From contig CAJUSI010000031.1 of the NCBI GenBank assembly GCA_910589035.1, forward strand, positions 1 to 58,884: a stretch of DNA of 58,884 bases, in the 5' to 3' direction. Below, piece after piece: positions 24,980 through 32,162 of the stretch (positions are counted from its first letter, which is position 1; the number at the start of each line of letters is the position of its first letter). Made by a program: the position numbers and the translations under genes. The notes beneath the pieces were generated by a model. The model did not search any database and was not told where the DNA came from. It saw only the letters and a program-made list of their open reading frames with translations. Origin of the DNA: an uncultured Acetatifactor sp. (GTDB taxonomy: Bacteria > Bacillota > Clostridia > Lachnospirales > Lachnospiraceae).

Positions 24980-25051
24980 TGACTCCAACGGGAATCGAAC
25001 CCGTGTTACCGCCGTGAAAGGGCGATGTCTTAACCGCTTGACCATGGAGCC
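24980..25051 (-). tRNA. tRNA-Glu(TTC)
   Basis: Acceptor GGCTCCA (25,051-25,045) pairs with TGGAGTC (24,987-24,981) with one G-T pair; discriminator A. Anticodon arm CGCC-CTTTCAC-GGCG gives TTC. It is the first gene of the Glu-CAT-Asp cluster. Confidence 0.95.
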
Positions 25052-25205
25052 CTGCTTTCTGCGCCCTCCTGATTGTGAATCCGCCCTGTGGGCATGCCTT
25101 CTCCTCTGCCTCCGGAACACCTCAGCCTTCACAGCCGGTTATCTCCTTTGCCGCCGGAATACTGCATTCTGTCACAATCACCACTTGACTGGGAACCTGC
25201 AAAAT

Positions 25206-25234
25206 ATAGTAACATATTTGTCCTTATTTGGCAA
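25206..25234 (-). promoter_or_regulatory. Promoter of the tRNA cluster
   Basis: On the minus strand TTGCCA (25,229-25,234) and TACTAT (25,206-25,211) are 17 bases apart, a good sigma-A promoter. It reads toward tRNA-Glu, about 155 bases downstream, through a non-coding leader in which I see no gene. Confidence 0.7.
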
Positions 25235-25346
25235 GTAGTATTTTAAGCTTTTTGCGCACTTTTTTACTCTGAACCCTTTCTGCGTCGACTGCGTTGTCTG
25301 CGTCATTTCCGGGACTTCCCGCTTTTACGCTGCCGCAGAGGAGCGT

Positions 25347-25832
25347 TCAATGCCTGATTACATCAGCAAATTCCGCTCCCGCAGCCCTGATCAGATCCCC
25401 CGGTGCCAATTCCAACTGAGAGCCGATCCTGCCGCCGCTCACGACGATCGTCCCCATACCTCTGGCGGAGCTGTCGATCCTGGTCACATACTGCTTTTTC
25501 ATTCCCACCGCCGTACAGCCGCCCCGGATATATCCGGTGACCCTGTTGATATCCTTCACAGGAAGCATTTCCACGCTTTTCTCCCCCACGCTTCTGGCGG
25601 CAGCCTTCAGATCCAGTTCCCTGTGGATGGGAATGACAAAGACAAAATAGTCCTTACTGCTGCCTGACGTCACCAGCGTCTTGTACACCTTTTCATAGGG
25701 AAGAGAAAGCATGTCCGCTATCTGCAGCCCGTCAACAAACTCCCTGCATTCATAAGTTATATGGGTATATGAAATTTTCATGGCTTCCAGTATGCGCATG
25801 GCATTTGTCTTGATTTCCTTCCGCTTCGGCAT
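25347..25832 (-). CDS. ybaK: YbaK/EbsC-type Cys-tRNA(Pro) deacylase
   Basis: A 161-aa trans-editing enzyme that hydrolyses Cys-tRNA(Pro) or related mischarged tRNAs. The family features are KTNAMRILEAMKISY at the start, YKTLVTSG, the conserved catalytic-site Lys and Gly in KDINRVTGYIRGGCTAVG, and GGRIGSQLELAPGDL near the end. Length is standard. It stands alone, 57 bases after the stop of the large helicase gene on the transcript side. Confidence 0.9.
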   Translation of the reverse strand: MPKRKEIKTNAMRILEAMKISYTHITYECREFVDGLQIADMLSLPYEKVYKTLVTSGSSKDYFVFVIPIHRELDLKAAARSVGEKSVEMLPVKDINRVTGYIRGGCTAVGMKKQYVTRIDSSARGMGTIVVSGGRIGSQLELAPGDLIRAAGAEFADVIRH

Positions 25833-25889
25833 TCCGATATTTCCTCCAAATCCGATCTGATATACTCCCGGAATCTCTCTGATATAAGG

Positions 25890-28800
25890 TCACACCTCCA
25901 GCAGTGCCAGGATTTCCTCCCTGCTCAAGGCTCCCAGCTGCCCGGTCTCCCCGCCTATAATCTGCTCCGCAAGATCCTTTTTCGTCTCCTGCAGCTTCTG
26001 AATCTTCTCCTCAATGGTATTCTTCACAATCAGCTTATAGACAGTCACCTTCTTCGTCTGACCGATTCGGTGGGCCCTGTCCGTAGCCTGATTCTGCACC
26101 GCCAGATTCCACCAGGGATCATAGTGGATGACCACATCCGCCCCGGTCAGGTTCAATCCCACTCCCCCGGCCTTCAGAGAGATCAGAAATACAGGCGTAT
26201 CCCCTTCGTTGAAATCCTTCACCATCTGCAGACGTTTCTCCTTGGAAACGCTGCCGGTAATGGTATAATACGCAATACCTGCTTCCTCCAGGTTTTTCTG
26301 CAGGATTTCCAGCATTGAGGTAAACTGTGAAAACACCAGCATTCTGTGTCCGCCGTCCCTGGCGCTCTGAATCAGCTCCATACAGGCCTCCAGCTTGGCA
26401 GTCTCTCCGTCGTAATTGTCAAAGCACAGGGAAGGGTCGCAGCATATCTGACGCAGCCTGGTCAGTTCCGCCAGGATCAGCATCTTATTCCTGTTGAATT
26501 CCTCGTCTCCCTGCCTTGCAATACTTTCCCTCATATGCAGCACCTGCCCGTCGTAAAGTCTCTGCTGAACGGTGTCAAACTGTACGTAACGGCATTCCTC
26601 CAGCTTCTCCGGAAGATCCTTTAACACATCCTCCTTCAGTCTCCTCAGAATAAAGGGCCCCACCATTTTCTGCAGACGTTTCATGGCCGTCTCCTCTTTG
26701 TTCTTCACAATGGGGATCTCCATTTCCTTTCGGAATACATCATAGCCATATAAAAACCCGGGCATCAGATAATCAAAAATACTCCACAATTCGCTCAGAC
26801 GGTTCTCGATGGGCGTGCCTGTCAGCGCGTAGCGAACCTGGCTGTTTATCAGCTTTACCGCCTTTGCCGCCGCAGTGGTATGATTTTTGATATATTGCGC
26901 TTCATCGATAACCTCATACCGGAACTGCTTGTCTTCATAATGAAGGATATCCCGCTTCAGAAGATCATAGGAAGTGACAATCACGTCATAATCCTGATAT
27001 CTCCCGATCTTTTCCTGTCTTTCCTCCTGGGTGCCCGTAATCAGGGAAACCGTCAGCTGCGGCGCAAACCGGCCCAGCTCCTCCCCCCAGTTGAATACCA
27101 GAGAGGCGGGAGTCACTACAATGGAGGTTCCCTCTCTCCCCTCCTGCTTTGCCGACAGCAATACCGAGATTACCTGCAGGGTCTTTCCAAGGCCCATATC
27201 ATCCGCCAGTATTCCTCCGAACTGCCATGTCTCCAGGGTGCGAAGCCATTTATATCCGTTTTTCTGGTACTTACGCATGATTTTGGACAGACTTGCCGGT
27301 TCCTCGAAATCCGCGTCCGTCACAGTCTTGAAGCCCTTTACCACCTCCCGGAAGCGGCTGTCCCGGCTGCTGTAGACATTGGCGTTCTCCTCCAGCATCT
27401 TGTCCAGATAAAGGGTGCGGTACATGGGAAGGTGCATTTTCCCCTTGACGAACTCCCTGGGCTTCAGCCTGGCGGCATCCATCAATTCCGCCAGCATTTC
27501 CAGGGACTCATCCTCCAGATTGACAAAGGAGCCGTCCTTTAAGCGGTAATATTTCTTCTTTTCCCGATAACTGTTCAGGATCTCCAGCAGCTCCGCCGGT
27601 GCAATATCCTGGGTGCCGATTTCCAGCTCCAAAAGGCCGGAGGATACGGATACCCCCACGGATACCCTGATGGGCCTGACCGCGGAGTAGGCCCGGAAGC
27701 TCCTGGTGCACCGCACCTCCCCCAGCTCCATCAGCCTTTCCGCTCCGCTTTCCATCATACGGTAAATGCAGAATTCGTCCCCGCCGCAATGCAGCTCCTG
27801 CCTTTCCCAGTCCACCTCCGGCAGCCACTGCATGGCCCGCGCCACCACCGCATCCTCCCTGCCGGCGTCTCGGAAGGGTTCGAATCCCCTCTCGTGCCGG
27901 CGCAGCACATCCAGCGCCGAGAAATCTTTGTCCCCATACCTGGCATGTACTCCGCAGGTGACATTTCCATTCTCCGCATCCAGGTAAAACAGAAAACGCA
28001 CCTCCGGCGCCAGAAACTTCCTGAACTTTTGCGGATCCGTTTCCGTTACATCCACCACATCCTTCAGGCCCGGCAGGACTCCATGGTAGAATTCCGACAA
28101 ATGGTTTCTGCCCACGGAGAAGGAAAAGGAATCGTATTCCGCCATATCCGCCAGTGGTTCTATTTTGTCCAGGAAATCCCTCTCCACGCGGCTGAGATGC
28201 CCGCCGCCGATATAGTAGGCCGTATCTTTCCCGTAAAAAAGTTCCGGCAGGCTTCCCATAACCCTGACTCCGTGAAAATCCCTGTCCGCAGAAAATTTTT
28301 CCTCGCTGATGCGCATGGTCACCTTCGGATTTCCTTCTGCACGGGATAATTTCATCCGGGATTTCTTTTCTCCGTCCCTTCCCTCGAACTCCACCGTATC
28401 ATCCCCGAGAACCTCATAGAATTCATCCAGCCGCCATCCGGACAGATTCAATTCGCTTCCCACTTCGCTTTTCCAATATCCGTAATAGGAATATCCGTTC
28501 GAAAATCTCTCCTGAAGCTCCTGCTCTTCCTGCACGATTTTCTGGATGAACCGGATCCATTCCCTGCCCTTCTCCGTAAAATTTTCCGGGTTATGGTTGA
28601 TTTTCGTATTGCTTCCATAGGTATCCGTTGCGCAGTTCAGTACATTATCGCAAAACTGCTCCAGCTTCCTGACCACATACAGCTTATTTCCGCCCACCCG
28701 GAAGGATACTGACAGCCCGCTCTCCTTCCTGAGCAGCTTCGGGACAAGATTGACGCTTTCCTCCCTTGCCGCCGCATTCGACGGCGCCAGGCCGCCCGCC

Positions 28801-30464
28801 TTCTTCTGGTAGTATGTCATCAGCTCCATGCCGTTTCTGTCTGTAGCGTCGCCTACATTCTCTGTATTCAGCCAGTCCTCCACCACCTTAAGCACTCCCG
28901 CTTTGTAAGGACAGTCGCTGGTATTGGAGTAGGGCTTGTAATAATCCTTCCGGCATTTGTCACATCCGCAGTTGAAGCTCTGCACACTGGTCCGGGAGAA
29001 AAGGAGCCGAATCGGGAACTCATTTTTCCCCTGAATTCCCTTAGCGTCTGCCTGTCCCATAATTTCATCGTTTCTGCGGTCAAAACCGGAAAAAATCTTC
29101 TGTACCTCGATTTTCCCCTGGTCGAACAGCTTCTGTCCCTCCGCAAAAGCACCGGGAGAAATGTTTACGGAATTTTTAATACGGGTTCCCTTGAAATAGC
29201 TGTAATTTTCCAGCATCTCGATGCTGTTGCCGCCGGCTTCCTGATTCTGTGAATCCTGTTCCTCCATCCATGGATTCCCCAGGACCTCATACTCTGTCCG
29301 ATATCTCTTCTGCCTCATCCGCAGTTCTTTGGCCTGCCGTTCCTCCTCCAGGAACTGCCGTTCTTCTTCCAGGCGCTTTTGTTCCTCCGCCCTCCGCTGT
29401 TCTTCCTCCTGTGCTTTCCTCAGCTTTTCTTCCTCCTGAAGTTTTTGCGCCTTTATTTCTTCCTGTCTGCGCCGCTCCAGGGCAGCCTTTTGGCCGGCCT
29501 CCAGCTCCCTCTGCTTCTTTTCTGCCCTGCGCTTTGCTTCATCCGCCTTCTCCTGCCGTATTTTCTCCCGGCGCGCTTCCTCCGCCTGGCGCTTCTCGTT
29601 TTCACGGCGGCGTTCTTCCTCTGCCTGGCGCTTCTGCTCCTCCTTCTGGAGCTTCATCTGCGCCTTCCGCTCCTCCCTGGCCTGGCGGCGGAGTTCCCGT
29701 TCCTGCGCCTGCTTTGCGTCCTCCTGGTTCGCTTCCTCCGACTTTGGAGCGTTCTGTTTCTGCTCTTCCGCGCCCGTATTTCTTCCCTTTGGCGCTTTCT
29801 GCTTCTGCTCCTCCGCCGGTGCCGCACTCGGCCCCGGCGCTTTCTGTTCTGCCGCTTCGCCCTGCAGCCTTCTGCGCCCCGGCGCTTTCTTCTCTGGCTG
29901 TTCCGACTGCGCTGCATTCTGATTCGACGCCTTCTGCTCCGCCTCTCCCGATTGCGCTGTACCCGGCTTTGACTCCTTCTGCTCCAGCCCTTTCGCCTTC
30001 TTCCCTCTGCGCTTTGGTGCCTCCGGCCCCGGCTCTCCCGATTGCACTGCATTCTGATTCGACGCCTTCTGCTCCGGCTCTGCCGATTGCGCTGTACCCG
30101 GCTTTGACTCCTTCTGCTCCAGCCCTTTCGCCTTCCTCCCTCTGCGCTTTGGTGCCTCCGGCCCGTCTGCATCCGGGCCGGGCTCCCCCTGCTGTGCCAT
30201 CTCCTTCTTCTCATCTGCTGTGGCCGCATACAGAACCGCCGCCATATGTACGCAGTTTCTTCCTCCTCTCGCCACCGGGCAACTGCAGTTCATACGCAGG
30301 GAACCGTCCTCACGGATTTTGACAGTGACAGCCAGACTGCCCCGGTCGATCACCGTCGCGGAATATCCGCCTTCACTCTTCTTCAGATCTGTCACCTGTC
30401 TGTTCTGTAAAAAGGTCCTTGCCTTCTCCAGCTTGTAATCCTCAAATTGCTGCTGCCACTTCAT
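25890..30464 (-). CDS. SWIM zinc-finger SNF2 helicase with long repetitive linker
   Basis: A 1,524-aa SNF2 ATPase. Residues 57-73 form a SWIM zinc finger (CSCPVARGGRNCVHM). Residues about 88-390 are low-complexity: Pro/Ala/Gln/Lys repeats, then a very long charged coiled coil of R, E, K, Q. The SNF2 N part has DDMGLGKTLQV near 1,087 and DEAQ (rather than DEAH) near 1,185; the C part ends with the SLKAGGVGLNLTGADVVIHY and QATDRAHRIGQTKKV motifs. HepA-like SWIM-SNF2 proteins translocate on DNA and displace bound proteins or polymerase. The usual protein is near 1,000-1,100 aa, so the linker is exceptional. The start has GGGGGAT; a longer frame has no better site. Confidence 0.9.
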   Translation of the reverse strand: MKWQQQFEDYKLEKARTFLQNRQVTDLKKSEGGYSATVIDRGSLAVTVKIREDGSLRMNCSCPVARGGRNCVHMAAVLYAATADEKKEMAQQGEPGPDADGPEAPKRRGRKAKGLEQKESKPGTAQSAEPEQKASNQNAVQSGEPGPEAPKRRGKKAKGLEQKESKPGTAQSGEAEQKASNQNAAQSEQPEKKAPGRRRLQGEAAEQKAPGPSAAPAEEQKQKAPKGRNTGAEEQKQNAPKSEEANQEDAKQAQERELRRQAREERKAQMKLQKEEQKRQAEEERRRENEKRQAEEARREKIRQEKADEAKRRAEKKQRELEAGQKAALERRRQEEIKAQKLQEEEKLRKAQEEEQRRAEEQKRLEEERQFLEEERQAKELRMRQKRYRTEYEVLGNPWMEEQDSQNQEAGGNSIEMLENYSYFKGTRIKNSVNISPGAFAEGQKLFDQGKIEVQKIFSGFDRRNDEIMGQADAKGIQGKNEFPIRLLFSRTSVQSFNCGCDKCRKDYYKPYSNTSDCPYKAGVLKVVEDWLNTENVGDATDRNGMELMTYYQKKAGGLAPSNAAAREESVNLVPKLLRKESGLSVSFRVGGNKLYVVRKLEQFCDNVLNCATDTYGSNTKINHNPENFTEKGREWIRFIQKIVQEEQELQERFSNGYSYYGYWKSEVGSELNLSGWRLDEFYEVLGDDTVEFEGRDGEKKSRMKLSRAEGNPKVTMRISEEKFSADRDFHGVRVMGSLPELFYGKDTAYYIGGGHLSRVERDFLDKIEPLADMAEYDSFSFSVGRNHLSEFYHGVLPGLKDVVDVTETDPQKFRKFLAPEVRFLFYLDAENGNVTCGVHARYGDKDFSALDVLRRHERGFEPFRDAGREDAVVARAMQWLPEVDWERQELHCGGDEFCIYRMMESGAERLMELGEVRCTRSFRAYSAVRPIRVSVGVSVSSGLLELEIGTQDIAPAELLEILNSYREKKKYYRLKDGSFVNLEDESLEMLAELMDAARLKPREFVKGKMHLPMYRTLYLDKMLEENANVYSSRDSRFREVVKGFKTVTDADFEEPASLSKIMRKYQKNGYKWLRTLETWQFGGILADDMGLGKTLQVISVLLSAKQEGREGTSIVVTPASLVFNWGEELGRFAPQLTVSLITGTQEERQEKIGRYQDYDVIVTSYDLLKRDILHYEDKQFRYEVIDEAQYIKNHTTAAAKAVKLINSQVRYALTGTPIENRLSELWSIFDYLMPGFLYGYDVFRKEMEIPIVKNKEETAMKRLQKMVGPFILRRLKEDVLKDLPEKLEECRYVQFDTVQQRLYDGQVLHMRESIARQGDEEFNRNKMLILAELTRLRQICCDPSLCFDNYDGETAKLEACMELIQSARDGGHRMLVFSQFTSMLEILQKNLEEAGIAYYTITGSVSKEKRLQMVKDFNEGDTPVFLISLKAGGVGLNLTGADVVIHYDPWWNLAVQNQATDRAHRIGQTKKVTVYKLIVKNTIEEKIQKLQETKKDLAEQIIGGETGQLGALSREEILALLEV
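29900..30165 (-). repeat. Two 135-bp direct repeats in the helicase linker
   Basis: Segments about 29,902-30,030 and 30,037-30,165 are nearly identical with a 135-bp period, for example the block GATTGCGCTGTACCC at 29,950 and 30,085. Each encodes 45 residues including EQKESKPGTAQS and EAPKRRG. The multiple of three preserves the frame, consistent with slippage or unequal recombination. Confidence 0.85.
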
Positions 30465-30584
30465 ATCTATCCCCCAATTCTCTTTATCTGTTGGATTTTG
30501 TAAAAAATAAACCGGGCTGACCGAGTCCCAGCATCTTATTGCCGGCCATTCCCCGCCCGCGCTCGCAAAAGGTGTACAGACAAT

Positions 30585-30616
30585 CAAAAAAACCTGCAAA
30601 TATCAATATTTACAGG
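30585..30616 (-). terminator. Orphan intrinsic terminator upstream of the helicase gene
   Basis: On the minus strand CCTGTAAATAT pairs with ATATTTGCAGG (10 of 11 bases) and is followed at once by seven T. No annotated gene on that strand ends here; the helicase start codon is 120 bases further on. It must end a leader or a small RNA starting above 30,620. Confidence 0.7.
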
Positions 30617-30852
30617 ATCCCTTCCGACACCTTCCTGTCCACGTTCAGCTTCCTGACCCTGCCTTACCTGCGGCGGCTCAGTCCATATCCGGACAGCCTG
30701 CCCATGCGGCGGCTCCGCACCCTAAAGCACTCTGCAGAATAAGAAATCCAAAATACCGTGCATCTCCCATGGCTCCCCATATGAAGAATAGTCTGAAAAT
30801 ATGATACCATAGTCAGATATTTTGTACAATAGGGATTTCGTGCATTTTTTCC

Positions 30853-30895
30853 TGGACAAACTCTGCAAAATGTATTATAATTAGAATAATTCTAA
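30853..30895 (+). promoter_or_regulatory. perR-rbr promoter with PerR box
   Basis: TGGACA (30,853-30,858) and TATAAT (30,876-30,881) are 17 bases apart, a strong promoter. A perfect palindrome TTAGAATAATTCTAA (30,881-30,895) overlaps the -10 end and start point and matches the Per/Fur box form TTATAATNATTATAA in all but two symmetric bases. Autorepression by the encoded PerR is expected. Confidence 0.85.
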
Positions 30896-30913
30896 ATTGA
30901 AGGCGGTGAAAAG

Positions 30914-31276
30914 ATGACCCGGTACGCAAGACAGATACTGGATTTAATCAATCAGTCCCAGGAACATATGACGGCAGAGCAGCTCTATCTGGAGCTCAAA
31001 AAGCTGGAGCCCAAGGTTGTCCAGGCAACCGTATACAATAATCTGAATGCCCTGTATCAGGAAGGGATGATTCGGAAGCTGTCAATGGAATGCACCCCGG
31101 ACCGCTATGACAAAATCCAAAGACACGACCACCTTGTCTGTAAAATCTGCGGAGCATTATCCGACATCTGCTTTGATGAGATGACCCAGGATCTGGAGCG
31201 GCAGCTCGGGGAAAGCATCCTGTCTTATGATTTAAAGGTATTCTATCTCTGCCCAAAGTGCAGAGAGAAAAAATAA
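30914..31276 (+). CDS. perR: Fur family peroxide-type regulator (PerR-like)
   Basis: A 120-aa Fur-family repressor. The winged helix (1-75) contains MTAEQLYLELKKLEPKVVQATVYNNLNAL in two parts around the recognition helix; the metal/dimer part has the QRHDHLVCKICG site with His and Cys ligands and a C-terminal CPKC zinc pair. It is short relative to typical 140-aa PerR. The operator over its own promoter and co-transcription with rubrerythrin 15 bases downstream point to control of oxidative-stress defence rather than iron uptake. Confidence 0.9.
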   Translation: MTRYARQILDLINQSQEHMTAEQLYLELKKLEPKVVQATVYNNLNALYQEGMIRKLSMECTPDRYDKIQRHDHLVCKICGALSDICFDEMTQDLERQLGESILSYDLKVFYLCPKCREKK

Positions 31277-31291
31277 CAGGAGGAAAGACAT

Positions 31292-31834
31292 ATGAAAACA
31301 ACAAAATACGCGGGAACGCAGACAGAAAAGAACCTGGAGGCAGCGTTTGCCGGCGAATCTCAGGCCAGGAACAAGTACACCTATTTTGCCTCTGCAGCCA
31401 AAAAGGAAGGCTATGAGCAGATTGCGGCCCTGTTCCTGAAGACGGCCGACAATGAGAAGGAGCATGCCAAGATGTGGCTCAGGGAGCTGAACGGAATCGG
31501 CAGTACCAGCGAAAACCTTGCCACAGCCGCGGACGGCGAAAACTATGAGTGGACTGATATGTATGAGGATTTCGCCAAAACAGCGGAAGCGGAGGGCTTT
31601 CCGGAGCTTGCTGCGAAGTTCCGTCTTGTGGGGCAGATCGAAAAGCACCACGAGGAGCGTTACCGCGCTTTGCTGAAAAATGTGGAGACGGCTGCCGTAT
31701 TTGAGAAGAGCGAAGTAAAGGTATGGGAGTGCCGCAACTGCGGACATATCGTTGTAGGCACGAAGGCACCGGAAATCTGCCCCACCTGCAGCCATCCCCA
31801 GAGCTACTTTGAGGTGCATGCGGAGAATTATTGA
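31292..31834 (+). CDS. rbr: Rubrerythrin
   Basis: A 180-aa non-haem diiron protein that reduces hydrogen peroxide in anaerobes using rubredoxin/NADH-derived electrons. The four-helix part has EAAFAGESQARNKYTYFA and DNEKEHAKMW plus EKHHEERY carboxylate/His ligands; the C-terminal rubredoxin domain has CRNCGHIVVG and CPTCSHPQ. Length and order are standard. AGGAGG precedes the start. It is co-transcribed with perR. Confidence 0.95.
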   Translation: MKTTKYAGTQTEKNLEAAFAGESQARNKYTYFASAAKKEGYEQIAALFLKTADNEKEHAKMWLRELNGIGSTSENLATAADGENYEWTDMYEDFAKTAEAEGFPELAAKFRLVGQIEKHHEERYRALLKNVETAAVFEKSEVKVWECRNCGHIVVGTKAPEICPTCSHPQSYFEVHAENY

Positions 31835-32017
31835 TGCATTTTTATCGCCCGCCAATCCTGAGGGAGTGGTTTTCCTGCCGCTCCCTCCCCAAAATATGAC
31901 GGACACTCTATTCTGTATTCCGGCCCCTCAGTCTGGCAGCCCTTATAGAATCAATTCGCCGTTCCAGGCATTATATCTTCCGGGAATCTCTGAACCGCAT
32001 TTCCCGGATCTTTTATA

Positions 32018-32135
32018 CTGCATAACGCTGAATACTGCCTGATCCGGACAAGCCGGAATTTCGCTATTTTGCACAGGATTTCGTTGTTCAGCGGCCTAAT
32101 GCAATCATGCACTTAAACCAGTCAGCGTTATGCAG
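32018..32135. mobile_element. MITE-like element, long copy (118 bp)
   Basis: CTGCATAACGCTGA (32,018-32,031) and its exact reverse complement (32,122-32,135) bound this non-coding piece. Inner parts also match the copy at 58,176-58,236 when one is inverted: ATACTGCCTGAT beside one end and AACCAG beside the other. A central part of about 57 bases is missing from the short copy. It lies in the 328-bp gap between rbr and pheT, otherwise without a visible gene. Confidence 0.7.
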
Positions 32136-32162
32136 CCTGCTTCTCATTAATCCGTAATCCCG

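Larger units (their letters stand above)
30465..30913. other. Non-coding region between SNF2 helicase and perR
   Basis: No gene is supported. It holds the perR promoter and PerR box at its right, the minus-strand terminator at 30,585-30,616, and a GC-rich stretch (30,640-30,725) with two GAGCCGCCGCA blocks on the minus strand, perhaps part of a leader or small RNA. Confidence 0.5.

Noticed and set aside
29249..30322. 357-codon Pro/Ala-rich plus-strand open frame
   Set aside because: Mirror of the repetitive linker of the SNF2 helicase; composition reflects the opposite strand of the E/K/Q repeats.
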